64,000 bases of DNA from Amphiduros pacificus (lineage: Eukaryota > Annelida > Polychaeta > Phyllodocida > Hesionidae). The position numbers were made by a program, and so were the translations under genes. This document shows, one piece after another, positions 24,510 to 37,300 of the stretch. Within the stretch, counting starts at the first letter, position 1. Each line of letters starts with the position of its first letter. The notes beneath the pieces were generated by a model. That model was not told the DNA's origin and did no database searches. It saw only the letters and a list, made by a program, of their open reading frames with translations. The DNA lies in NCBI GenBank assembly GCA_949316495.1, contig OX439002.1:52119531-52183530 (forward strand), written 5' to 3'.

Positions 24510-25199
24510 ATGTGACTTGGCACGGTCAGAACAGACTATTCAGTTCTGGTAATGTAATCATATAATGCGAGATGGTCAGTCAGACTGTGTCATCAGGCAA
24601 TGCAGATAGGTCAGGACAGATTGTGCTCAGTTCTAAGTGTGTCATCAGGCAATGGAGATAGCCCAGGACAGATTGTGCTCAGTTATAAATGTGTCATCAG
24701 TCAATTTGGATAGGTCAGGACAGATTGTGCTTAGTTGTAAATGTGTCATCAGTCAATTTGGATAGGTCAGGACAGATTGTGCTTAGTTGTAAATGTGTCA
24801 TCAGGCAATGAAGATAGCCCAGGACAGATTGTGCTCAGTTATAAATGTGTCATCAGTCAATTTGGATAGGTCAGGACAGATTGTGCTTAGTTGTAAATGT
24901 GTCATCAGGCAATGCAGATAGGTCAGGACAGATTGTGCTCAGTTGTAAATGTGTCATCAGGCAATTTGGATAGGTCAGGACAGATTGTGCTTAGTTGTAA
25001 ATGTGTCATCAGGCAATGCAGATAGGTCAGGACAGATTGTGCTCAGTTGTAAATGTGTCATCAGGCAATTTGGATAGGTCAGGACAGATTGTGCTTAATT
25101 GTAAATGTGTCATCAGGCAATGCAGATAGGTCAGGACAGATTGTGCTCAGTTGTAAATGTGTCATCAGGCAATGCAGATAGGTCAAGACAGATTGTGTG
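24510..25199. repeat. 52-bp minisatellite, about 12 copies
   Basis: The unit core is GTGTCATCAGGCAATGCAGA followed by TAGGTCAGGACAGATTGTGC. From about 24,850 on, units with GCAATGCAGATAGG alternate with units with GCAATTTGGATAGG, giving a 104-bp dimer period. Left-edge copies are degenerate. It passes directly into the related 44-bp array. Confidence 0.9.
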
Positions 25200-26170
25200 G
25201 TTGCTGTGGTTGGGTCAGGACTGTACTCAGTCCTGAATGTGTCATCAGGGTCAGGACTTTCCTCAGAACTGAGTGTGTCATCAGGTCGGGACTGTGCTGA
25301 GTGGTGCAGTGTGTCTTCAGGGTCGGGACTGTGCTGAGTTCTGCAGTGTGTCAGCTGCATTGGAACTGTGCTGAGTGGTGCAGTGTGTCATCAGGCAATG
25401 TGGTTGGATCGGGGCTGTGCTCAGTACTGAGTGTGTCATCAGGCAGTGTGGTTGGATTGGGACTATGCCCAGTAGTGTGTCATCAGGCAGTGTGGTTGGA
25501 TCGGGACTATGCCCAGTAGTGTGTCATCAGGCAGTGTGGTTGGATTGGGACTATGCTCAGTAGTGTGTCATCAGGCAGTGTGGTTGGATTGGGACTATGC
25601 CCAGTAGTGTGTCATCAGGCGTGTGGTTGGATCGGGACTGTGCCCAGTAGTGTGTCTTCAGGCAGTGTGGTTGGATCGGGGCTGTGCCCAGTAGTGTGTC
25701 ATCAGGCAGTGTGGTTGGATTGGGGCTGTGCCCAGTAGTGTGTCATCAGGCAGTGTGGTTGGATTGGGACTATGCCCAGTAGTGTGTCATCAGGCAGTGT
25801 GGTTGGATCGGGACTATGCCCAGTAGTGTGTCATCAGGCAGTGTGGTTGGATCGGGGCTGTGCTCAGTAGTGTGTCATCAGGCAGTGTGGTTGGATCGGG
25901 GCTGTGCCCAGTAGTGTGTCATCAGGCAGTGTGGTTGGATTGGGACTGTGCTGAGTACTGAGTGTGTCATCAGGCAGTGTGGTTGGATCGGGGCTGTGCT
26001 GAGTGGTGCAGTGTGTCATCAGGGTTGGGACTGTGCCCAGTAGTGTGTCATGAGACAGTGTCGTTGGATCGGGGCTGTGCCCAGTAGTGTGTCATCAGGC
26101 AGTGTCGTTGGATCGGGACTATGCCCAGTAGTGTGTCGTGAGACAGTGTCGTGGGACTGTGCTGCATGGT
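25200..26170. repeat. 44-bp minisatellite related to the preceding 52-bp array, about 20 copies
   Basis: The unit core is GTGTCATCAGGCAGTGTGGT followed by TGGATCGGGACTATGCCCAG. Both this and the 52-bp unit share GTGTCATCAGGCA and a GGGACT/GGTCAGGAC...GTGCTCAGT half. The transition at 25,200-25,440 holds irregular intermediates, so one array descended from the other by a change in unit length. Confidence 0.9.
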
Positions 26171-28738
26171 GCACTGCCATAGAGCATTGCCATTCACCCA
26201 GCATCACACCGCAGCCTCCACCGTGTTTGCTCAGCAAACACAAAATGACAAGTAAGCACTGTCATCTCTTCACACAAGACTTATGGCATAATTTGTAGTT
26301 ATGGCAACTGCCCAGACACCATCATTGTGGCTATTGAAGGGTTGCCGTGGTGACAGAACAGTGGCAGATTATCACCTTGTGATGAGACAAATTGGTTAAT
26401 GAGTTCAAAGGTCATGTAAAGAAAATGAAAGAGAGAAACCAATTTGCGGAAAATGAAAATGTGATTATAATGAAAGGAAGAATGGTCATAAAAAGATCTA
26501 CTCACAAGTAGGGGTACTTAAAGCAGTACCTACAGAAAGAGGGAAATGATAAAATAACAGTACATTCAACATGTAGAAATATAAACTAGACATTGTTTTA
26601 CCATTGATTATTGAAAAGATGAATGCCCCACCTTTGAATGCCCCAAAATTTGAACCCATTTTCTGTCACAGATAGAACTTGTAATGTGTGATTTTGGGAA
26701 AGAGGGTGTTTTATTAGATGATATTTGACTTCAATGCTCTTTTGATATTAGAAATCCAGGTTAGTTGATTTGAGTACTATTTGTCTAATCATTATTTCCA
26801 CATGTATTGATTTTTGTACACTAATTTCTTGACTTTATAAATAGGTCACAACCATGACGTGATTGCACCTCCTTATTCAGACAAATCTCAAAATCTTATC
26901 TTTCTCACTATCAGATCTTATCTCACCATCACGTCCAACATCAATATCAGATCCTATCACACTCTATTATATAACCGCAGCATTCGATAGAGGCAGATTA
27001 TCTAATAGAGATTGCTTGTCTTATTCCTAACAATAGAGACAGAAGCAGAGTAACTATTATTGATCTGTCTGCTCATGGAATCATACCTCTTCCGAAAAAG
27101 TAGACAAGTTGATTTATTCTCTTTGTAAATACGCAGAATGTTTCTGTGATTTTTAACAGTTTTTTTTAACATTTGCATATATCAGTCCAAAAATTGTTTC
27201 CTTCTGAACATGCAAATTGCCTTCGATTTAAGATGGAAATACCAAATGTTTAATTGAAATCCCATGAAGTAGCTGATATTTAATTTTATTCACATCCCTG
27301 TTCACAGGATGCAGAAGAGGAAATGAAAAAAAATATCCCGACTCTCTCTTGCGAGAATAACAAGTTACCACAACATGGCATATGGTTTAAATGAATAATC
27401 ATATCTGGACTGTTCTGCCGTCGTTGTGAAGCTTGCAACCAGTGGGTGAACTCACTAATGAATGTTATATCAAGTTTGTTGAAAGAATCTAACTTAGCGG
27501 GGAGTATATATATGGAAAAGTGCATCATCCACCACTTTTGACAGATTGCTTTTTGGAGATTATAGGTAACTGTGCTGCTGAAAAAGACCAAATGAAATAA
27601 TCCTTAATGACTTTGAGAACTCATTAAGGATCAGTATCCATGATCATATCACGGGAGATCAGAGCAATTTGTAGTTTGTCATCGTGGCGAGCGGTTAGAG
27701 GGTTCTGTGTGCAGTATTTGAGCATGGAGTCTCGGGGGACGCAGATAGTTTGGTGTGGTTGTCATGTCTGTTTGGTGGCATAAATCACACCAGCGTTCTG
27801 ACAGTTTTCTACTCCATAGTGACAGCAGCCCTTGTACACTTTGGACATACACATATTCCAGTGTAAATTCTGGGCAAAATATGGATCAGCTAGGAAATGT
27901 TAACAAGCCATTCAATATACACGTGTGCCGTTCTATCAGATGATGTACCAACAAGAGTAGTTCAGCCAAAATGGTGTTATGTGAATGGTACAAATGAGGT
28001 GCCACACGTATATTGAGACGGGATAATTGGTCGAATAAGATATAATAGTATGAATTAAAATGCAAGTGAATAGATCAAATATGAGTGTGCACTTAAAACA
28101 TGCCAACTCTTTCTATGGTGGTTGAGTGTAGTCCCTCTGGCTTCCGACACTTTCAACATAAAAAGGCCATTTATGACCAAGTATTTTTTTTAATTGTGTG
28201 ATTAAGCTATCTAGGTAGTAAAACTTCATGTTCAGATATTTTTATCAAGGAGGGAAGCATTAACATAAAAAAATCATAAGATTTTTAACATTTTAGCATC
28301 ATGATATCATCTACCTTCAAATCTGATAAAACTGACCAAAAAAATGTATCACTAATGTACAGTTTGGTAAACATATCATAGTCTATAGTATTTAAAAAAA
28401 AATAAGCATGCATCTGTGTTGGGATGTATTGGGTGTTTTATGGTCGAAGTTCTGCACCTGCAGAGGAGGTGCAGACAATGCAGTTAAGTAGCATTAGTCT
28501 TGATTACTGCATGTTTTCCTGCAGGTACATGTCACTAATGCTGTCTCACAACCCCTCGTAACATATAATAATGAAAAGGTGTGCGAAGATGAGCCTGTAA
28601 TAGCATTAACCACAAGTTTATGGCAGAGCAAATCTGATGAAAAAGACGGTTGAAATTGGAAGGTTAGCTCTAATTATGCTAATTTTAAATAAAACGATTA
28701 ATCATCGTTTATAGAAATGATCATTTATTACCTTTTTA

Positions 28739-30614
28739 CCCTCAGCCCCTGATGTAATCAGGCTGAGGGTATTGCAGTACTCCTGGCGTGGGTATGTATG
28801 TATGTATGTATGTCTGTATGTCTGTATGTATGTCTGTAGCGAACATCCTTGTCATCGCGATAACTCAAGAACAAATGATGGCAGCTTCATGAAACTTGAC
28901 ACACATATGCATCTGGTGAAAACCTCGGACGAGTTCGATGGACGGCGACCTTGACCTATTTTTCAAGGTCACAGGGACAATTATGTGAAATCCCAAGAAT
29001 CACAATAACTCAAGAACGAATGATGGCAGCTTTATGAGATTTGACACACATAAGCATCTGGTGAAGCCCTCAGAATTTTTCCTATGAAACATGACCTTCA
29101 CCTACTTTTCAAGGTCACAGGGACAATTATGTGAAATCATCTTGTCATCGCGATAACTCGAGAACAAATGATGGCAGCTTCGTGAAACTTGACACATATA
29201 AGCATCTGGTGAAAACCTCGGACGAGTTCGATGGACGGTGACCTTGACCTATTTTTCAAGGTCACAGGGACAATTATGTGAAATCCCAAGAATCGCATAA
29301 CTCAAGAACAAATGATGGCAGCTTTATGAGATTTGACACCCATAAGCATCTGGTGAAGACCTCAGAATTGTTTCTATGAAACATAACCTTCACCTACTTT
29401 TCAAGGTCACATGGACAATTATATGAAATCATCCTTGTCATCGCGATAGTACGAGAACAAATGATGGCAGCTTCGTGAAACTTGACACATATAAGCATCT
29501 GGTGAAAACCTCGGACGAGTTCGATGGACGGTGACCTTGACCTATTTTTCAAGGTCACGGACAATTATGTGTAATCCCAAGAATCGCAAGAACGAATGAT
29601 GGCAGCTTTATGAGATTTGACACACACAAGCATCTGGTGAAGACCTCAGACTTCTCTTGATGGAACATGACCTTCACCTACTTTTCAAGGTCACAGGGAC
29701 AATAATGTGAAATCATCCTTGTCATCGTGATAACTCAAGAACAAATGATGGCAGCTTCATGAAACTTGACACGCATGAGCATCTGTTGAAAACCTCAGAC
29801 TAGTTCAGTGGACGGCGACCTTGACCTATTTTTCAAGGTCACAGGGACAAATATGTGAAATCCCAAGAATCGCAATAACTCAAGAACGAATGATGGCAGC
29901 TTTATGAGATTTGACACACACAAGCATCTGGTGAAGACCTCAGACTTCTCATGGTGGACCATGACCTTCACCTACTTTTCAAGGTCACAGGGACAATTAT
30001 GTGAAATCATCTTGTCATCGCGATAACTCGAGAACAAATGATGGCAGCTTCATGAAACTTGACACACATAAGCATCTGATGAAAACCTCAGACATTTTTG
30101 TATGGAACATGACCTTCACCTACTTTTCAAGGTCACAGTTACAATTATGTGAAATCCCTATCATTGCCATAACTCGAGAACGAATGTTGGCAGCTTTATG
30201 AGACTTGACACACATAAGCATCTGGTGAAGACCTCAGACTTCTCTTGATGGAACATGACCTTTACCTACTTTTCAAGGTCACAGGGACAATCATGTCAAA
30301 TCCACGTCATTGCAATAACTTAAGAACAAATAATGGCAGCTTCATGAAAATTGACACACATAAGCATCTTGGAAGTCTTCACATGAGTTTTATGGACGGT
30401 GACCTTAACCTGCTTTTCAAGGTCACCTGCCCATCTCAATAATTCTAGAGTAAATGATAACAGTTTCATGATACTTGACACACCTAAGCTATCAAAGGAA
30501 GTAGATTTTATGGGGTTTTTTTACCCCTGCATCAATTTGCCTTGGTGCAGTGACGTTTTGTTCACAAATATTGTGTGGAGCGAATGTTGTGCAATGAGTT
30601 ACCAGGGCTGAGGG
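28739..30614. mobile_element. Pearl/Helentron-like composite element with tandem core
   Basis: The element begins with CCCTCAGCCC and ends with its reverse complement GGGCTGAGGG. The first 31 bp form a hairpin (CCCTCAGCC...GGCTGAGGG). A TATG/TCTG tetranucleotide tract follows (about 28791-28838), then a tandem core (about 28848-30440), then a unique 3' part. This hairpin, microsatellite and tandem-core layout matches the non-autonomous pearl-type elements described from bivalves, which are attributed to Helentrons. No target duplication was found (flanks TTTTTA and TTGATG), which fits a Helitron-type insertion but is not proof. No coding capacity is seen. Confidence 0.55.
28848..30440. repeat. 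~146-bp tandem core, alternating A/B units (293-bp dimer)
   Basis: Type A units carry GTCATCGCGATAACTC and GACGAGTTCGATGGACGG. Type B units carry CAAGAATCGCAATAACTC-like and ATGGAACATGACCTTCACC-like blocks. GTCATCG starts recur at 28851, 29144, 29437, 29721 and 30014, a 284-293-bp spacing. All units share ATGGCAGCTT, a CTTGACACA block and TTTTTCAAGGTCACA or ACTTTTCAAGGTCACA. Units at the right end are most diverged. Confidence 0.88.
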
Positions 30615-30878
30615 TTGATGCATCTCTGATGCCTATGTTTTTACAGTGTTTTTTTAGTGTTCTACTTTCATATACAAATCTGTGATTTTTGGTATTGTGC
30701 TGTGACATGGATCAGTGGTTGGTGGGATATCTGCTTGAAAACATGGTCCAGTAGTTGGTCACTTGATTACTAATGTTGATTGAATTACACTTTGATTTTT
30801 TTTCGATTTTTTATATAGTCCAGTTAATGATGCCTGTGTTTGATAAATGGAAGAGGTGAATAGGGTTTTTATGTAATT

Positions 30879-32038
30879 GGTGACATGGTTCATTGATGCG
30901 GAGGCTGGTCATGATAGGAGACGTGGTTCATTGATGCAGAGGCTAGTCATGATAGGTGACATGGTTCATTGATACAGAGGCTGGTCATGATAGGTGACAT
31001 GGTTCATTGATGCAAAGGCTGGTCATGATAGGTGACATGGTTCATTGATGCTGAGGCTGGTCATGATAGGTGACATGGTTCATTGATGAGGAGGCTGGTC
31101 ATGATAGGTGACATGGTTCATTGATGCGGAGGCTGGTCATGATAGGAGACATGGTTCATTGATGAGGAGGCTGGTCATGATAGGTGACATGGTTCAGTGA
31201 TACGGAGGCTGGTCATGATTGGTGACATGATTCATTGATGCGGAGGCTGGTCATGATAGGTGACATGGTTCATTGATGCTGAGGCTGGTCATGATAGGTG
31301 ACATGGTTCATTGATGCTGGGGCTGGTCATGATAGGAGACATGGTTCAGTGATACGGAGGCTGGTCATGATTGGTGACATGATTTATTGATGCGGAGGCT
31401 GGTCATGATAGGTGACATGGTTAACTGATACGGAGGCTGGTCATGATAGGTGACATGGTTAAGTGATACGGAGGCTGGTCATGATAGGTGACATGGTTCA
31501 TTGATGTGGAGGCTGGTCATGATAGGTGACATGGTTCAGTGATACGGAGGCTGGTCTTGATAGGTGACATGGTTCATTGATGTGGAGGCTGGTCATGATA
31601 GGTGACATGGTTAAGTGATACGGAGGCTGGTCATGATAGGTGACATGGTTCAGTGATACGGAGGATGGTCATGATATGTGACATGGTTCATTGATGCGGA
31701 GGCTGGTCATGATAGGTGACATGGTTCATTGATGTGGAGGCTGGTCATGATAGGTGACATGGTTCATTGATGCGGAGGCTGGTCATGATAGGTGACATGG
31801 TTCATTGATGCGGAGGCTGGTCATGATAGGTGACATGGTTCATTGATGTGGAGGCTGGTCATGATAGGTGATATGGTCCATTGATGTGGAGGCTGGTCAT
31901 GATAAGTGACATGGTTCATTGATGCGGAGGCTGGTCATGATAGGTGACATGGTTCATTGATGCGGAGGCTGGTCATGATAGGTGACATGGTTCATTGATG
32001 CGGAGGCTGGATATGATAGGTGACATGGTTCAGTGATT
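30879..32038. repeat. 38-bp minisatellite, about 30 copies
   Basis: The unit core is GGTGACATGGTTCATTGATG followed by CGGAGGCTGGTCATGATA. Period is 38 bp with almost no indels and recurring GATACGG, GATGTGG and GATGCTG variants spread through the array. Confidence 0.94.
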
Positions 32039-32394
32039 GATGACATTGTCCAAGCTGAATGTAAAACTTTGTCAAAAAGATCCATGTTCATTGTTTGATT
32101 AATAAACCAATATAAATTCTGCAATATTATACCATACATAATTTTCATATATTTCTGGAATTGCAATAATGGCAGTTACTTCTGTCAATTATCTTTATAG
32201 GGTGAAACTATTTTTCACTTTGGCAGTTTTCACTGATGTGAATGCAGAGAATTAATGCTATATATCTAGGCAAGGGTCAATATTTTGCTTCATGAATGGG
32301 CAATGAGGGTCAACCTCAGAATATTGCATTATGTCAGGAACATGATTTGTTTCAAATATCAGGTACTTAACAAGAGCCCATAGATCGCTAAAGT

Positions 32395-33111
32395 AACAAG
32401 TGCCCTGTGTGTCGTAACAACAATCAAAATGAGTGTCCTGTGTGTCACATGGGTAACAACACTCAGAATAAGTGTCCTGTGTGTCACATGGGTAACAGCA
32501 GTAAGAACAAGTGTCCTGTGTGTCACATGGGTAACAGCAGTAAGAATGAGTGTCTTGTGTGTCACATGGGTAACAGCAGTCAGACTAAGTGTCCTGTGTG
32601 TCACATGTGTAACAACAGTCAAGAATAAGTGTCCTGTGTGTCACATGGGTAACAACAGTCAGAATAAGTGTCCTGTGTGTCACATGGTAACAGCAGTCAG
32701 AATAAGTGTCCTGTGTGTCACATGGGTAACAGCAGTCAGACTAAGTGTCTTGTGTGTCACATGGTAACAGCAGTCAGAATAAGTGTCCTGTGTGTCACAT
32801 GGGCAACAACAGTCAGAATAAGTGTCCTGTGTGTCACATGGTAACAGCAGCCAGAATAAGTGTCCTGTGTGTCACATGGGTAACAACAGTCAAAATAAGT
32901 GTCCTGTGTGTCACATGGTAACAGCAGTCAGAATAAGTGTCCTGTGTGTCACATGGTAACAGCAGTCAGAATAAGTGTCCTGTGTGTCACATGGGTAACA
33001 ACAGTCAAAACAAGTGTCCTGTGTGTCACATGGTAAGAGTAGCCCAACCTAGTGTCTTGTGTGTCACATGGTAATAACAATATCAAAACAAGTGTCATGT
33101 GTGTCACATGG
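32395..33111. repeat. 38-39-bp minisatellite, about 18 copies
   Basis: The unit core is AGTGTCCTGTGTGTCACATG followed by a GGTAACAGCAGTCAGAATA block. Length alternates between 38 and 39 bp through CATGG/CATGGG. Open frames on both strands across it come from the repeat. Confidence 0.93.
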
Positions 33112-36100
33112 AGGCCAATAAGTCTTTTGTATTACTGTATTGTATAAATTGCCATAAATTATCATATAAATTTGTATGATTTAAAGATACTCATATACAT
33201 TATTTGAAGATAAGAATTGTCATTTTTAGCACTACTCATCATTATTGATTAAGCCAATAATAAATACAACCTAAAATGGAAGGAGCCTTATATTCCTTTT
33301 CATAAAAGGCCTTAGTTAAGTTACAGATATATCTGCAGTAACTTTATATGAATGGTGATTAAATACAAAATATTTATTACCAAACTGCTTTCACACCAGT
33401 TCAACTTGTCCACTGCTTCAGCAATCAACATTCCTTGGGAGACAAGAGTGATTTTTGAAAACAAAAACCTGTGGCAACAGAAGAAATGGTCTGCAATTTG
33501 TTCTCTCTGACTGGCAGTGGACAATGAAGATTTACTGCAATTATTTGATCACTTTATCTTTAAAGACACCTCCTGTGGGAAGGTCGTAGCAGCAAAGTAG
33601 CTGCAGCGAATACCTGCTCTCCCCCCTACTGCATATTTATTGTCCTCTGGTCTTGTGAGCCTTCAATAATTTGTGACCATCCACCTTTTATGTAAAGGGA
33701 AAAAAATCCAAGGAAGTGTCATTTATTCGTTAACAATGTGTGTGCATGTCATAAAAACATCTTCCATGTACAGTTGACACGAATATGATACTTCACTGGG
33801 GGATGAAATGCAATGATAAATCAAAGATGGAGCAGGATAAATGTTAGATGTTCGCCAATGTAGCACTAGGTTAGCCAAGCATGGGGATTAGAGGCCATCC
33901 CATAATAAGGTAGATGTAATGATATGACAGGCGGTGATGTATTGTGCTGGTGATGAGGGGTATGGGGCAGTATCTGTACTGCATTGTGATTTGTGCACCC
34001 TATCTTAGTACCACGTGCTGCCCCCTGGGGAGTGATGCCTATTACTGCAGATGCAAGCAGCGCTAACTTTGTGATCCCACAACAAAGGCAGGGTTAATCT
34101 TTGCTGCCGGACATCCCCCCTGCAGCAATCACAGGGTTAACACCAAAGCTGCTTTGGCTACAATTTGTTCTCATTTGTCACATCTTCAACATCTTGGATC
34201 ATGTTAATTAAATGCAAATATCAAATAACATTTCAAGAAAAGATGTTCATTTAATCCCATTCATCAACTTGCAGTGAAATTTGTGTCGTCATTGTCATTG
34301 TGGAAACGGAAATTTGAGACCAATAAAACTAAAAGCATCAGCTGTGATGCCATTCCCGTTTGAGCGTTAATATTCATTCATTGGTCAGCTGTAGACAATG
34401 GGAGGGTCTCAGTGGGCCATTTGAACCCTTTGCCTGTTGCTCAGATAATCATATACAAGGTCAGCAGATGATTGTCCATGTAATAAGAGGGGCAAATATA
34501 CCAGGTACGCTCTATAAAACCTGCTGGTCATGCTGTCTTAGTTGCCCTTTGTTTATATATATATATTGTGAAACATATTTCTTATGTTTATTTCTTGTTC
34601 ACAAAACTCCAAATTTCAAATTTAAATATCCATTATAATATTTTACATATTTTGATTAAAAGTGTCTTTTATTGAAGAAATTGACAACTGAACAGAAGAA
34701 GAAGAAAAAACGTGTTAATTTCTGAGATAATTCTTTGTGTTACATTACAAGAAAATGATAGCATCTTTCAAGGTCTGCCAATGAGACAGTAGTAATTGCT
34801 GCTATGCAGGGCGATTGTGCCGAGAATAGTCACAGTTGTGGTTTTTGCAACGTTGAAGTAGTGGCTAAGGGCGTGAATGTTTGCACCTGCGTATGTACAG
34901 GTTGCCGTCAGCCCCATGACAGATCACTGTGTAGGTCTACAACATACGCTTGTTATCCTTCCCACATCTCTGATCAATCATCTTGTGTTTACCTTCATTT
35001 TTTTTCTCTCTGAACTTAGAGATACATATGCAGGAACCTTTATTTGAGAGCAGCATTAATTTTGCATTCATTATATAACCCATGTTGATTGTTTCTAAAT
35101 TTATGACTTTTTTACGTATTGTTCTCTGTTCTTTATTTCATATTCCTCACATTTAATATATTTTGACAAATATACCATTCAAGTCAGTCATTGTATTTAT
35201 ATATACACATTATTTATGCTCCTCCAGAACTTTCCCTTAATTAAGGCAATTACTCTGCAAGTTTCTCATCAATTCACAAGACATACCTGGCATTGAAACT
35301 GAGTTATAAATCCACAATGTAAAGTAATACAATTATCATTATACTTTTTCTTAAATTAGCATATAACTATTAAGGGAATAACAATAGCATTGTATCTAAA
35401 TTGCATGCACACGATTTTAGAACATAACTTCACAAATTGGCACCATTCAGTTGCATATCGTTTCATGCACCAATCTTCGTGCAGAACTACATACCCTCAT
35501 GTCAATAGTTACAGTAATCAAAGACCAGGCATTTTTATAACTGTACTTTCTGTGGCTAACACAAACATGGTGGATGTGTATACCATCAAAGACGCCACCC
35601 GCGATGAACAAGTGTGATATTGCTCCAATGCTATTGTAGCAAGAGCCTTTTTTGTGCGTTGGAGTTTTTATATATTGCTCGGCTAATATTTGGCCGTTCC
35701 TATTCAGACGAATACTTCAGATAACACTATAAGCCTAGTACAGATGAAAGTGGCCCGCAACATGTGGCAGTATTCTGTATACATAATGGGCCTTGGAGGA
35801 TTGTTAAATGGATGAAGACAATTTCAAAATTGTCAAATTGAATTAGTATTGTTTTTTTTAAGCCATATCATGTTTTGTTTATTGAAATTTATATGATAGA
35901 ACGGGAAGTGAGGAAGATGGAGAGGAGGGGATGAAAAGTGGAAAGGAAACGGACGGAACAAGAGCATGGACCACGCAGCAGTGTGCGGTGCTTATATGGC
36001 AAGGAAAGAGCTCTCGGAGAGTTCTCGTTGAGAATATAACACAGCAAGAACACTGTGGTGTTCACACGGGCTTGTAGTGTTTGTGCTATCACAGTTATTG

Positions 36101-37068
36101 GCAGCAAGGAAAGGACGTGAAGTGTGGCAAGCAGAGTCGACGAGCAATGGATGGTTGATAACAGAGATCGCCGTTCACCCATTGATTTGGCTGCCCTTTA
36201 CGGCTGTCTGTTGTTATTAAACATTGGATTATTGCTGCCTTACATCTCCCCCTCTCCAAACGCTTCCCCCCACCCTCAGTCAGAGTCTACCTCTGTTCTG
36301 TGACAAATGTGCAAATATCAAACAGCCTATGATCGGCGGTGTTCAGGCATGTGGCTTTTCTAAAGGGGAATTGGTCGCATCCAGACTTCAATACATTCAT
36401 GCAAAAATTTTTTTTTTTTATATAAAACCACCATGAGACTTTATGACCTTTGACCTTTGCATTACATACATACTATTACATAGATATATTGTTAAATACA
36501 TCTCCATAAAGGGTAATCACCATTATAAATTTAGAGCCCTCATGACTTGAGATATACAAGAATATGTGTTATCTTATAAATCAGTGATGATTTAACAATG
36601 TGTAACCATTTCCACAATTTTTTTTTTTAAATATCAATAGAACATACGACAGCATGTGTGATGAATTTTGTTACATATTTACGGTAAATTAGAATGTTAG
36701 CCACAGAAGCAGTTAGTTGTAAAAAGCCTTTTCCACATTATTAGAGCAGTTGTTTGCTAAAAAAAATAAGCAGCGAACAAATAAAGTTTATATTGGAACT
36801 GCATGATATTTTAGGACATCATATATAGACATGCTCTCAAATCACAAGTAATCGTCATAGAATCAGATGTTCAGCTTTTTGAGAAACACAACAGTTAGCT
36901 TCTCTGGTGCAGGGGAGGTATTTTCTGTCATTCAGTTTGTCTGTCAACTTTGATCTTCGCTTCTGAAACTGTTGGTCAGAGTTCTTAGCTATTAGTAGAT
37001 GACCAATTTAATGGCTCAGAGTTTTTCGATTTTTTATGACTTTTTGAAAATTATCTGATAGTTATTAC

Positions 37069-37300
37069 TGCGTTGACAAGGAGGCTGCCATTTTGAATAA
37101 TAACATGACAGATATCAGCCAATGAGAATAAAGATAACAAATTCTTGTGCGAGAGCCCCAGAGGACAGTCACTGCCAACACCCATAAATCGCCTGAAATG
37201 ATTATTTTTGAAGCAAAATGTAGGCATTTCCAGAAAATGTTCACAAAGTCTAAAAAAAACAATTATCAGCATAGCTCTGAGGCCATTGGCCTATGTTTTA
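37069..37300 (+). repeat. Dispersed repeat family 2, copy B
   Basis: It shares CCAATGAGAATAAAGATAAC, AATGTTCACAAA and CATAGCTCTGAGGCCATTGG with 49130-49355 and, inverted, with 6083-6282. The middle differs between copies (here a GC-richer GCCCCAGAGGACAG segment). Confidence 0.6.

Noticed and set aside
32359-32767. Cys/His-rich repeat peptide (CPVCHMGN...), resembling a zinc-binding repeat
   Set aside because: It is a by-product of the 38-39-bp array. Unit length changes break the frame and the opposite strand is equally open.
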